Shown: in pieces, positions 24,541 to 32,942 of the stretch
Numbering within the stretch: the stretch's first letter is position 1
How the letters are laid out: each line of letters opens with the position of its first letter
NCBI RefSeq assembly: GCF_021341785.1
Contig: NZ_JAJTTF010000015.1
Location: 39,739-103,738 of the forward strand
Direction of reading: 5' to 3'
Length of the DNA: 64,000 bases
Source of the DNA: Microbacterium sp. Au-Mic1
GTDB lineage: Bacteria; Actinomycetota; Actinomycetes; Actinomycetales; Microbacteriaceae
Position numbers and translations under genes: made by a program
Notes under the pieces: generated by a model
The model's database searches: none
Told to the model about the DNA's origin: nothing
The model's input: the letters and a program-made list of their open reading frames with translations, nothing else

Positions 24541-25668
24541 GTGAGCACCGTCGAAGACGCCCAGGGATCCGCCGCCGCAGACGCCGAGGTGCTCGTGCGC
24601 ACCGAAGGAGCGCTGGGCTGGATCACGCTGAACCGTCCGCGCGCGCTCAACGCCCTGAATGTGGGGATGATCCGCGTGGTGCACGCGGCGCTCGACGCGT
24701 GGCGCGACGACAGTGACGTCGAGATCGTCTACATCGACGGGGCGGGGGAACGCGGACTGTGCGCCGGCGGCGACGTGCGCGAGCTGCACCGCCAGATCAC
24801 GGCGGGACGCAGCGCGGACACCGTGGAGTTCTTCCGCGAGGAGTATGCGATGAACGCGGCCATCGCGGAGTACCCCAAGCCCATCGTCGCGATCGCCGAC
24901 GGCATCACGATGGGCGGCGGCATCGGGGTCGCCGGGCACGCGGCGATCCGCGTCGTCACCGAGCGCTCGCAGCTGGCGATGCCCGAGGTCAGGATCGGTT
25001 TCACGCCCGATGTCGGGGGTACCTGGCTGCTCGGCCGCGCCCCGGGGCGCCTCGGCGAGTTCCTGGCCCTCACCGCGGGAACCATGAACGGATCCGATGC
25101 GCTCTACGCCGGGTTCGCCGACTTCTGGGTGCCGTCCGAACGGCTCGACGCGCTGCGCGACGCGCTCGCGCACCGGGCGGATCCGACCGGGCCGAGCGAG
25201 ATCGTGATGCTGTTCGACGAGACGCCGGATCCGTCCCCGCTGTCCATGCAGCGGGCGTGGATCGACGAGGCGTTCTCCGCCGGCACGGTGCCGGAGATCA
25301 TCGCGGACCTCCGCGCGGTCGCTTCCTCCGGCGCCGTCGAGGGAGAGGAAACGCCGCAACCGCTCGGACCCACAGCTGCAGACACGGCGGACCTGCTCGA
25401 GTCCCTCGCGCCGACCGCGCTCGTCGTGACGCTCGACGCCGTTCGCGAGGCCCGTGCGATGGAGTCCGTTCGCGACGCGCTGGCGGGCGAGTACCGTCGC
25501 GTGCTGTGGTTCGTGCACCACCACCCCGACCTCGTCGAGGGGATCCGTGCCCAGCTGGTCGACAAGGACCGCGATCCGCACTGGGATCCGCAGACCCTCG
25601 CCGACCTCGCCCCCGATGCGGGCGCCGATGCACGGGACTACGTACCGCCGATTCCGCTCTGGAGCTGA
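24541..25668 (+). CDS. Enoyl-CoA hydratase/3-hydroxyisobutyryl-CoA hydrolase family protein
   Basis: 375-residue crotonase-fold protein, probably a 3-hydroxyisobutyryl-CoA hydrolase of valine breakdown. Evidence: GWITLNRPRALNALN at the start, the oxyanion-hole segment CAGGDVRELH, and ADGITMGGGIGVAGH with the following MPEVRIGFTPDVGGTW, where the Glu and Asp typical of the hydrolase subgroup are present. The C-terminal half is the longer helical domain that separates this subgroup from plain enoyl-CoA hydratases. Start GTG 24541. It is divergent from the ABC ATPase gene and has no pathway partners nearby. Confidence 0.85.
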   Translation: MSTVEDAQGSAAADAEVLVRTEGALGWITLNRPRALNALNVGMIRVVHAALDAWRDDSDVEIVYIDGAGERGLCAGGDVRELHRQITAGRSADTVEFFREEYAMNAAIAEYPKPIVAIADGITMGGGIGVAGHAAIRVVTERSQLAMPEVRIGFTPDVGGTWLLGRAPGRLGEFLALTAGTMNGSDALYAGFADFWVPSERLDALRDALAHRADPTGPSEIVMLFDETPDPSPLSMQRAWIDEAFSAGTVPEIIADLRAVASSGAVEGEETPQPLGPTAADTADLLESLAPTALVVTLDAVREARAMESVRDALAGEYRRVLWFVHHHPDLVEGIRAQLVDKDRDPHWDPQTLADLAPDAGADARDYVPPIPLWS

Positions 25669-25873
25669 TGCGTTCCCCGTGCCAGAGGTTTCTTAACCGG
25701 ATCCGGAAATCTCGGCGCGAGCAGGGATTCGTTTCGCCCTCAGCGAAGATCTGAGTCGATCCTCCTCAAGGGGGATGTGAATGTCCGTGCCTCGTGGCAG
25801 GGTGTTTCGTGGTCGTTCATCGGCTCATCCCCCTTCCCCTTGGGAAGTCCGCTCCCACAAGGAAAGTCCGCCT

Positions 25874-27601
25874 GTGCTCGGAAAGATCCTCTTCCGCTAT
25901 CTGAAGCGTTACAAGTGGTTGCTGCTCGGCGTGCTGGTGTTCCAGTTCGGCAGCGCCTTCGCCTCGCTGTACCTGCCGCGCCTGAACGCCGACATCATCG
26001 ACAAGGGCGTCGCCAACGCCGACACCGCCTACATCTGGTCGCACGGCGGGCTCATGCTCGCGGTCTCGCTCGGCCAGATCATCGCCTCGGTGATCGCGAC
26101 CTTCTTCGCCGCGCGCGCGGCGATGAGCCTCGGCCGCGACATCCGCGCCGACGTGTTCGCCCGCGTGAGCGGCTTCTCCGAGCGCGAGGTCTCGCAGTTC
26201 GGCGCCGGCTCGCTGATCACGCGCAACACGAACGACGTGCAGCAGGTGCAGATGCTGGCGATGATGGGCTCGACGATGTTCATCACCGCCCCGCTGCTCG
26301 CGATCGGCGGCATCATCATGGCGCTGCAGACCAACCTGGGCCTGAGCTGGCTCATCGCCGTCTCGGTGCCCGCGCTGCTCATCGTGGCCGGCATCATCAT
26401 CGGCCGCATGGTCCCGCTGTTCCGCAGCTACCAGGGCAAGCTCGACAACGTCAACCGCATCATGCGCGAGCAGCTGACCGGCGTCCGCGTCGTGCGCGCC
26501 TTCGTGCGCGAGCGCATCGAGGAGGAGCGCTTCCGCGGCGCCAACACCGACATCATGGTCGTCGGCCGCAACGTCGGATCGCTCTTCGTCCTGCTGTTCC
26601 CGCTGTTCATGCTGATCCTGAACGTCACGATCGTGGGCGTGATCTGGTTCGGCGGCATCGAGGTCAACAACGGCACGGTCGAGGTCGGCACGCTGTTCGC
26701 CTTCATGCAGTACATCGGCCAGATCATGATGGGTATCATCATGTCCAGCTTCATGGCCATGATGATCCCGCGCGCCGCGGTCTCCGCCGAGCGCGTCGGC
26801 GAGGTGCTGGACGCCGAGCAGAGCATGACCCGGCCGGAGAACGGCGTGAAGACCTTCCCGGTCCCGGGATCCGTGGCCTTCGACGACGTCTCCTTCACGT
26901 ACCCCGGTGCCGAGTCGCCGGTGCTGCACGGGATCAGCTTCGCGGCGGAGCCCGGCGAGACGGTCGCGATCGTCGGATCCACGGGCGCGGGCAAGACCAC
27001 GCTGATCTCGCTCATCCCACGTCTGTTCGACGTCACCGGAGGCGCCGCCTTCGTCGGCGGCACGGACGTGCGCGAGGCCGACGTGGATGCGCTGTGGAAG
27101 AGCATCGGTCTCGTGCCCCAGCGTCCGTTCCTGTTCAGCGGGACGATCGCCTCCAACCTGCGCTACGGGCGTGAGGACGCGACGGACGAGGAGCTGTGGG
27201 CCGCGCTCGACATCGCCCAGGCCAGGGACTTCGTCTCGGAGATGCCCGATGGTCTGGACTCGAACATCGCCCAGGGCGGCACGAACGTGTCGGGCGGCCA
27301 GCGCCAGCGGCTCGCGATCGCCCGCGCGATCATCCATCAGCCCGAGATCCTGGTCTTCGACGACTCGTTCTCGGCGCTGGACCTCACCACCGACGCCCGG
27401 CTGCGCCAGGCGCTGTGGCGGGAGCTGCCGCACGTCACCAAGATCGTCGTCGCGCAGCGCGTCTCGACCATCACCGACGCCGACCGCATCGTCGTCCTCG
27501 AGGGCGGCACCATGGTCGCCGTCGGCACGCACGAGCAGCTGCTCGAGACGAGCGACACCTATAGAGAGATCGTCGAGTCGCAGCTGGGGGTGGACGCATG
27601 A
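25874..27601 (+). CDS. ABC exporter, half-transporter A (degenerate ATP site)
   Basis: Membrane-spanning ABC exporter half of the MsbA/BmrC type, 575 residues from GTG 25874, which has AAGGAAAG upstream; an ATG at 25781 would add 31 unconserved residues. Six membrane segments occupy residues about 15-300. The nucleotide-binding domain has Walker A GSTGAGKTT (from residue 368) and signature VSGGQRQRL. The catalytic glutamate after Walker B is Asp (VFDDSFSALD), the mark of the impaired site in heterodimeric exporters such as TM287/288 and BmrCD. The stop overlaps the start of half B (ATGA). Confidence 0.93.
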   Translation: MLGKILFRYLKRYKWLLLGVLVFQFGSAFASLYLPRLNADIIDKGVANADTAYIWSHGGLMLAVSLGQIIASVIATFFAARAAMSLGRDIRADVFARVSGFSEREVSQFGAGSLITRNTNDVQQVQMLAMMGSTMFITAPLLAIGGIIMALQTNLGLSWLIAVSVPALLIVAGIIIGRMVPLFRSYQGKLDNVNRIMREQLTGVRVVRAFVRERIEEERFRGANTDIMVVGRNVGSLFVLLFPLFMLILNVTIVGVIWFGGIEVNNGTVEVGTLFAFMQYIGQIMMGIIMSSFMAMMIPRAAVSAERVGEVLDAEQSMTRPENGVKTFPVPGSVAFDDVSFTYPGAESPVLHGISFAAEPGETVAIVGSTGAGKTTLISLIPRLFDVTGGAAFVGGTDVREADVDALWKSIGLVPQRPFLFSGTIASNLRYGREDATDEELWAALDIAQARDFVSEMPDGLDSNIAQGGTNVSGGQRQRLAIARAIIHQPEILVFDDSFSALDLTTDARLRQALWRELPHVTKIVVAQRVSTITDADRIVVLEGGTMVAVGTHEQLLETSDTYREIVESQLGVDA

Positions 27602-29874
27602 GCGACAACGTGGACAAGAAGGCCGCACGCGCGGAGCGCATGGCGGCACGCCGGGCCAAGTACGCCGGCGGATCGACCGAGACCGTCGAGATGACCGACG
27701 CCGAGAAGGAAGAGGCCGAGCAGGCCGAGAAGGCGCGCCAGCAGGGCGGCGGCATGTTCGACGGCCCCGCACCGGGCAAGGCGAACCAGTTCGGCCCGAG
27801 CTTCAAGCGGATGATCGGGCTGCTCAAGCCCAGCGCCGTGTGGTTCGTGCTCGTCTCGATCTTCGGCGCCCTCGGTGTGGTGCTCGCCGTGGCCGCGCCC
27901 AAGGTGCTCGGCAACGCGACGAACATCATCTACGAGGGGTTCACCTCGCTGCAGCTGGGCAAGGGGCAGAACGGCTTCCCGGGGTTCCCGAAGGGCACCG
28001 ACCAGGCGCAGGTCGTCGAGGCGCTGCGCGCCGCCAAGCAGAACCAGTTCGCCGACATGGTCGCGGCGTTCGGTCCGTTCAAGGTCGGCGACGGGATCGA
28101 CTTCGAGCAACTGCGCTGGGTCATCACCGCGGTCCTCGCGATCTACGTCGGATCCGCGCTGCTGAGCTGGATCCAGGGCTACGTCATCAACGTCATCATG
28201 GTGCGCACGATGTGGCGCCTGCGTGAGGACGTCGAGGCGAAGATCAACCGCCTGCCGCTGTCGTACTTCGACAAGGTGCAGCGCGGCGAGCTGATCTCGC
28301 GGGTCACGAACGACATCGACAACATCACGCAGACCATGCAGCAGTCGCTGTCGGGCGCGATCACGTCGGTGCTCACCGTGGTCGGCGTGCTCATCATGAT
28401 GTTCTCGATCTCCTGGCAGCTGGCCCTCGTCGCCCTCGTGGCGCTGCCGCTCATGGCCGTGATCTTCGGCGTCATCGGGCCGCGTTCGCAGAAGGCGTTC
28501 GGGATCCAGTGGAAGAAGGTCGGACGCCTGAACGCTCGCGTCGAGGAGGCCTTCTCCGGTCACGCGCTGGTCAAGGTGTTCGGCCGTGAGAAGGACGCGC
28601 TGGACAAGTTCCAGGTCGAGAACGAGGAGCTCTACCAGGCCGCGTTCAAGGCCCAGTTCCTGTCGGGTCTGATGATGCCGGCGATGACCTTCATCGGCAG
28701 CCTGACCTACGTCGGCCTCGCGGTGCTCGGCGGACTCATGGTCGCGAGCGGGCAGCTGCGCCTGGGCGACGTGCAGGCCTTCATCCAGTACTCGCAGCAG
28801 TTCACCCAGCCGCTCAGCGAGCTGGGCGGCATGGCGGCGGTCGTGCAGTCCGGCACCGCCTCGGCCGAGCGCGTGTTCGAGCTGCTGGACGCGGAGGAGC
28901 AGGATCCCGACGCCGAGGACGCACCCACCGTCACCGACGGCAAGGGCGTCATCGAGTTCGAGCACGTCGCGTTCTCCTACACCGAGGATCGCCCGCTCAT
29001 CACGGATCTGTCGTTCCGCGTGGAGCCCGGCCAGACGGTCGCGATCGTCGGCCCGACCGGCGCGGGCAAGACGACGCTGGTGAACCTCATCATGCGGTTC
29101 TACGAGCTGAGCGGCGGGCGGATCCTCCTCGACGGGCAGGACATCGCCCAGATGGAGCGCTCCGACCTGCGTTCGCGCACCGGCATGGTGCTGCAGGATC
29201 CGTGGCTGTTCGCCGGCACGATCCGGGAGAACATCCGCTACGGCCGTTCGACCGCGACCGATGACGAGGTCATCGACGCCGCCAAGGCGACGTACGTCGA
29301 CCGTTTCGTGCACGCGCTCCCCGAGGGCTATGAGACGAAGCTCGACGAGGACGCCTCGAACGTCTCGGCCGGTGAGCGCCAGCTGATCACGATCGCCCGT
29401 GCGTTCGTCGCGCAGCCGTCGATCCTCATCCTGGATGAGGCCACGTCGGCCGTCGACACCCGCACCGAGCTGCTGCTGCAGCACGCGATGGCGGCCCTGC
29501 GGAACGGGCGCACGTCGTTCGTGATCGCGCACCGCCTGTCCACCATCCGCGACGCCGACCTCATCCTCGTGATGGAGCACGGCGACATCGTGGAGAAGGG
29601 CAACCACGAGGAGCTCATCGCGGCCCAGGGTGCGTACTGGCGGCTGTACCAGTCGCAGTTCGAGCAGGCCGCGAGCGACACCGACGCCGACGAGGCGCTC
29701 GTCACCGGGACCGTCACGGTTCCGGTGGAGGGTTCGGTCGCGTCCGAGGTCGAGGCCGGTGCCGCCGCCGTGATCGGATCCGGGACCGCGCCGGTCGCGG
29801 TCGCCGAGCGCGTCATCGAGTCGGCCGAGTCGCCGGAGACCCCGTCGTGGGAGAACGAGGACGACAGGGTCTGA
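27598..29874 (+). CDS. ABC exporter, half-transporter B (catalytic site complete)
   Basis: 758-residue partner of the preceding protein. A charged N-terminal extension of about 70 residues (KKAARAERMAARRAKYAGG) precedes six membrane segments. The loop between the first two is long (about 60 residues, GKGQNGFPGFPKGTDQ), as in the BmrD-type halves. The nucleotide-binding domain has Walker A GPTGAGKTT, signature VSAGERQLI (SAGER in place of SGGQ) and an intact Walker B with Glu (ILDEATSAVDT). A C-terminal tail of about 65 residues is low-complexity. Together the pair should form one multidrug or lipid exporter; the substrate is unknown. Confidence 0.93.
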   Translation: MSDNVDKKAARAERMAARRAKYAGGSTETVEMTDAEKEEAEQAEKARQQGGGMFDGPAPGKANQFGPSFKRMIGLLKPSAVWFVLVSIFGALGVVLAVAAPKVLGNATNIIYEGFTSLQLGKGQNGFPGFPKGTDQAQVVEALRAAKQNQFADMVAAFGPFKVGDGIDFEQLRWVITAVLAIYVGSALLSWIQGYVINVIMVRTMWRLREDVEAKINRLPLSYFDKVQRGELISRVTNDIDNITQTMQQSLSGAITSVLTVVGVLIMMFSISWQLALVALVALPLMAVIFGVIGPRSQKAFGIQWKKVGRLNARVEEAFSGHALVKVFGREKDALDKFQVENEELYQAAFKAQFLSGLMMPAMTFIGSLTYVGLAVLGGLMVASGQLRLGDVQAFIQYSQQFTQPLSELGGMAAVVQSGTASAERVFELLDAEEQDPDAEDAPTVTDGKGVIEFEHVAFSYTEDRPLITDLSFRVEPGQTVAIVGPTGAGKTTLVNLIMRFYELSGGRILLDGQDIAQMERSDLRSRTGMVLQDPWLFAGTIRENIRYGRSTATDDEVIDAAKATYVDRFVHALPEGYETKLDEDASNVSAGERQLITIARAFVAQPSILILDEATSAVDTRTELLLQHAMAALRNGRTSFVIAHRLSTIRDADLILVMEHGDIVEKGNHEELIAAQGAYWRLYQSQFEQAASDTDADEALVTGTVTVPVEGSVASEVEAGAAAVIGSGTAPVAVAERVIESAESPETPSWENEDDRV

Positions 29875-29944
29875 CCCTCGTCCGCACCGACGTGAGCGCC
29901 GTCGTCCTGTTCGCAGGGCGGCGGCGCTTCCGCGTCAGTGGGGG

Positions 29945-30040
29945 CGGCATCGCCCGGGCGGAGGCGGGATCGCCCGGGCGGAGGCGGCGTCGCCCGGGCG
30001 GAGGCGGCGGGCCGGATCCCCGTCGGGCCGGATCCCGGTC
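29945..30040. repeat. 20-bp x3 and 16-bp x2 tandem repeats
   Basis: Three 20-bp units (29945-29964, 29965-29984, 29985-30004) share TCGCCCGGGCGGAGG, each holding the CGCCCGGGCG palindrome. They are followed by two 16-bp units GGGCCGGATCCC(C/G)GTC at 30009-30024 and 30025-30040. The arrays fill the 190-bp gap between convergent genes and might act as a terminator region. Confidence 0.8.
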
Positions 30041-30064
30041 GCCGTGCGTCCCGGAGCCAGCGGC

Positions 30065-31975
30065 CTACTTCGTCAGGCCGAACAGCTCGAGCGGGTGGGT
30101 GAGGCGCCACCAGAGGCTCGGGCCGTGCAGGGCCGTGCGCAGCTCCAGCGGCACCGAGGCGGAATCCAGCGGGCCCTTCAGGCTGAGGGTTCCCGCCTTC
30201 TCCCCCGCCTTCCACTCGTCGCCGAGTGAGAACTTGGTGGTCGCCGTGGCCGAGGCGCCGTTCCACAGCACGACCCGGCCGTCCGCGGCGGCGACGACCT
30301 GGGTGGTCTCGCCCCAGGCGGTGTCGACCGTGCCCAGCGTGGCACCCTTGTCCACCGTCTGCGGCTGGTCCTTCAGAGCGGCCTCGATGCCGGCGTACAG
30401 CGCCCGCGAGGCATCGACCCGGCCCTGATCGCTGCCCTGTCCGAGCGCGGCGACGTAGATCCGCACGACGGTGTCGCTGTCCTTGACGTCCTTGGCCGAG
30501 AGCAGGTTGTAGCGGGTGTCGTCCCCGTCGCCGATCGTGCCGGTCTTGATTCCGACGATGCCGGCGTCGTCGATGAGTCCGTTGGTGTTCTCCACGACGC
30601 CCGCGCCGGGCAGCTCGACGCTCTTCTGCTTCACGATCCCGGCGATCACCGGGTTCTTCTCGGCGATCTCCCCGAGCTGGATGAGCGCGCGGGGGGTCGA
30701 GACATTGCCGAAGTCGAAGCCGGAGGGCGTCACGACGGTGATGTCGGCGAGGTCGTGCTGACTCAGCCACTGATTCGCGGCGGCCGCATAGTTCTCGTCC
30801 GAGCCCCACACCTCGCGGGCGAGACGGTCGGCGTAGTTGTTCGCCGAACCGAGCAGGATCCCCTCGTACAGCTGATACTGCGTGAGCGACCCTCCGACGG
30901 GGACATCGAGGGCGGACTGATCCTGGCGGAGGTAGCTCCAGTACTCGTCGCTGTCGGCCTGCGTGAACGCGAACGACGGACCCTGCTCGCCGGCCTTCAG
31001 CGGCAGCTTGTCGAGCGACGCGAGCACCGTCACCAGCTTGGTGATGCTGGCCATCGGCACCGGCTGTTCGGCCGAAGCGATCGTGCCGATGCCCTCGACA
31101 CCTACGGCAGCGCTGCCCGAGCCGGGCCACGCGGCGGCGGCCACGGGGGCGGCGGCCGGCTGGAACTGGACCGGTGAGGCGACGGGCTTCACGGCGTTGA
31201 GCGGCCAGAGCGCCGTCGTGGCGCCATAGGCCACGATCACGGCGAGCACACCGGCGAGCGGCACCAGAACGCCGGGCCGGGCGAGGCTGCGGTGAGGCGC
31301 GTCGTCGAGCAGCGCCCGGGACGGCGTGGCGGCGGCCGCCGCCGCCGCACCGGTGCCCACGCGGGCCACGTCGACCCAGGCGAGAGCGGCGGTCGGCGTG
31401 CGATCGGGACCGCGGACGAGTGACGCCGAGGGCAGTGGCCGCGCGGCGGCGGGAGTCGCGTCGGCGGCGGTGCCCGGAATCGGCTCGGCAGTGCGCGCGG
31501 AGGAAGCAGCGGCAGTCCGGGTGGCGCGTGTGGCGACCGAGTCGGAGGGCGACGCGGTCGACGCGGTGGGCTCCGTCGCGGGCGTCGCAGCCGGGACGAC
31601 GGGCGCCGGGTCTCCGTCCGTGGCGACGGGAATCGGCTCGGCGATCGGATCCTTCGAGAGGTTGGGCCGTGCGGCCTCGGCGGCCGGATCCTTCTCGGCG
31701 GCGGCAGACGCGGCGTCGACGGCCGTCCCCGTTTCTTCGAACAGCGGCGGGGAGGCGGGTGAGCCCGGCGCGGGGAAGAGCGGGCGGGCGGCGGGGGAGT
31801 CCTGGGTGGGGAACAACGCCGCGGATCCGCGTCCGTCCGGGGACGTCGAGAACAGCCCTGCCGGCTCGACGGCCGACTCGTCGGTCTCCGAGCCGGGACG
31901 TTCGGCGTCGGGTGCCTCGGCGTCGACGATCTCCGGATCGACCTGGGCGGCCCCCGGACCGTCGTCATTGTTCAC
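30065..31975 (-). CDS. D-alanyl-D-alanine carboxypeptidase (SxxK) with long disordered N-terminus
   Basis: 636 residues from a GTG start. The C-terminal half is a penicillin-binding-protein type carboxypeptidase that trims peptidoglycan stem peptides: SxxK motif S310-I-T-K313, SxN as GSANN, and KTG in GIKTGTIGD. Before it is one membrane helix at about residues 234-258 (LVPLAGVLAVIVAYGAT), so the enzyme is anchored outside. The first 230 residues are a Pro/Ala/Asp-rich, presumably cytoplasmic region with repeated LFP-type motifs (AALFPTQDSPAARPLFPAPG). That region is far longer than in typical carboxypeptidases (about 400 residues in all). Confidence 0.9.
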   Translation of the reverse strand: MNNDDGPGAAQVDPEIVDAEAPDAERPGSETDESAVEPAGLFSTSPDGRGSAALFPTQDSPAARPLFPAPGSPASPPLFEETGTAVDAASAAAEKDPAAEAARPNLSKDPIAEPIPVATDGDPAPVVPAATPATEPTASTASPSDSVATRATRTAAASSARTAEPIPGTAADATPAAARPLPSASLVRGPDRTPTAALAWVDVARVGTGAAAAAAATPSRALLDDAPHRSLARPGVLVPLAGVLAVIVAYGATTALWPLNAVKPVASPVQFQPAAAPVAAAAWPGSGSAAVGVEGIGTIASAEQPVPMASITKLVTVLASLDKLPLKAGEQGPSFAFTQADSDEYWSYLRQDQSALDVPVGGSLTQYQLYEGILLGSANNYADRLAREVWGSDENYAAAANQWLSQHDLADITVVTPSGFDFGNVSTPRALIQLGEIAEKNPVIAGIVKQKSVELPGAGVVENTNGLIDDAGIVGIKTGTIGDGDDTRYNLLSAKDVKDSDTVVRIYVAALGQGSDQGRVDASRALYAGIEAALKDQPQTVDKGATLGTVDTAWGETTQVVAAADGRVVLWNGASATATTKFSLGDEWKAGEKAGTLSLKGPLDSASVPLELRTALHGPSLWWRLTHPLELFGLTK

Positions 31976-32189
31976 CCCCCTACCGTATCGGGCGCCCCTG
32001 TCAACTCGCGGGATCGGCGTGCGAGCGCGGAGTCGCCTCGCTCACCGCTCGCACAGCGTTTCGGATCACGGGTGGCCACAGGTCGCGCCCGGCGAGCGGC
32101 GGATGGACCGAGGGTGTCCGCGGTCGGACGACCGGTCGACTGCCTCGTCACATCACGACCGGACGGTCGCCCGTGCTCGTCCGCGGGGC

Positions 32190-32195
32190 TAAGAT
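32190..32195 (+). promoter_or_regulatory. -10 box before TPP riboswitch
   Basis: TAAGAT at 32190-32195 is a good -10 match and would start transcription just before the riboswitch at about 32203. No convincing -35 is seen at the expected position. The rest of the 327-bp gap 31976-32302 upstream of this site shows nothing else I can support. Confidence 0.45.
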
Positions 32196-32203
32196 GGGCG
32201 GAT

Positions 32204-32292
32204 CACCACGGGAGTCCGGCGAGCCGGGCTGAGAGGGAGCGAATCGCGCTTCGACCGTCGAACCTGATCCGGATCATGCCGGCGCAGGGAGG
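32204..32292 (+). ncRNA. TPP riboswitch (THI element)
   Basis: The conserved thi-box sequences are present in order: GGGCTGAGAGGGA (from 32225) and GAACCTGATCCGGATCATGC (32260-32279) followed by CCGGCGCAGGGAGGAG. The last purine run also holds the ribosome-binding site of ykoE, so ligand-bound folding would hide it; control of translation is therefore likely. It confirms that the downstream transporter serves thiamine or its pyrimidine precursor. Confidence 0.95.
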
Positions 32293-32302
32293 AGCATTTC
32301 TC

Positions 32303-32941
32303 ATGCATGCATCTGCAACCGCACAGAACGTGAACAGCGGGGCCGTCGCACGCCGCCTGAACTGGCGCGTCGTCGACATCGTCGTGGCCGCCGTGCTCGG
32401 CGTCGCGATCGGCCTGGTCTTCTGGGTCTGGAACACGATCGGCTACGCCTGGTTCACGGCGGCCGACGGCCTCACGCCGGGCCTCGGTGGCGTCGCCGTC
32501 GGGATCTGGCTGCTCGGCGGCGTGGTCGGCGGGCTCGTGATCCGCAAGCCCGGAGCCGCCCTCGTCGTCGAGGTCGTGGCGGCGATCGTCTCGATGCTGA
32601 TCGGCAACATCTGGGGCGTGTCCACGGTGCTCGAGGGCATCGCGCAGGGTCTCGGCGCCGAGCTGATCTTCGCGATCTTCCTCTACCGCCGGTTCTCGCT
32701 GCCGGTCGCCGCCCTCGCGGGCGTCGCCGCCGCCGCGGGCGCCTGGCTGTTCGAGCTGTTCTACGGCAGCTCGCCGAACATCCTGAAGTCGGTCGAGTTC
32801 AATGCGATCTACCTCGGCACCCTGGTCGTGTCGGGTGCGCTGCTGGCCGGCGTCCTCGGCTGGCTGCTGGTGCGCGCGCTCGCCGCGACCGGTGCGCTGA
32901 GCCGTTTCGCCGCCGGACGCGAGCTCCGCCGCGAGGTCTGA
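32303..32941 (+). CDS. ykoE: ECF transporter S component YkoE (thiamine precursor)
   Basis: 212-residue membrane protein with about five or six hydrophobic segments (VVDIVVAAVLGVAIGLVFWV first). It matches YkoE, the substrate-capture subunit for hydroxymethylpyrimidine/thiamine of an energy-coupling-factor importer. The start is the ATG at 32303 behind GGGAGGAG; an upstream in-frame ATG lies inside the riboswitch and is rejected. The stop is one base from the ykoD ATG. Order ykoE-ykoD-ykoC under a TPP riboswitch is the classic arrangement. Confidence 0.93.
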   Translation: MHASATAQNVNSGAVARRLNWRVVDIVVAAVLGVAIGLVFWVWNTIGYAWFTAADGLTPGLGGVAVGIWLLGGVVGGLVIRKPGAALVVEVVAAIVSMLIGNIWGVSTVLEGIAQGLGAELIFAIFLYRRFSLPVAALAGVAAAAGAWLFELFYGSSPNILKSVEFNAIYLGTLVVSGALLAGVLGWLLVRALAATGALSRFAAGRELRREV

Positions 32942-32942
32942 C

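Noticed and set aside
21851..24544. An 897-codon plus-strand reading frame opposite the acidic ABC ATPase gene
   Set aside because: Translates to Val/Leu/Gly/Arg repeats, the antisense of Asp/Glu-rich codons; the minus strand has a real ABC domain.
25348..25361. GAAACGCCGCAACC inside the hydroxyisobutyryl-CoA hydrolase gene, identical to 14 bases of the palindromic element in hemY
   Set aside because: No GTTGAGCGA ends or inner partner arm nearby; a 14-base match in high-GC DNA can occur by chance.
31976..32190. Search for a tRNA or small RNA gene upstream of the riboswitch
   Set aside because: No cloverleaf pattern, CCA end or promoter-terminator pair could be found by eye.
32072..32302. 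Upstream in-frame extension of ykoE
   Set aside because: It would translate the TPP riboswitch; the ATG at 32303 has the ribosome site.
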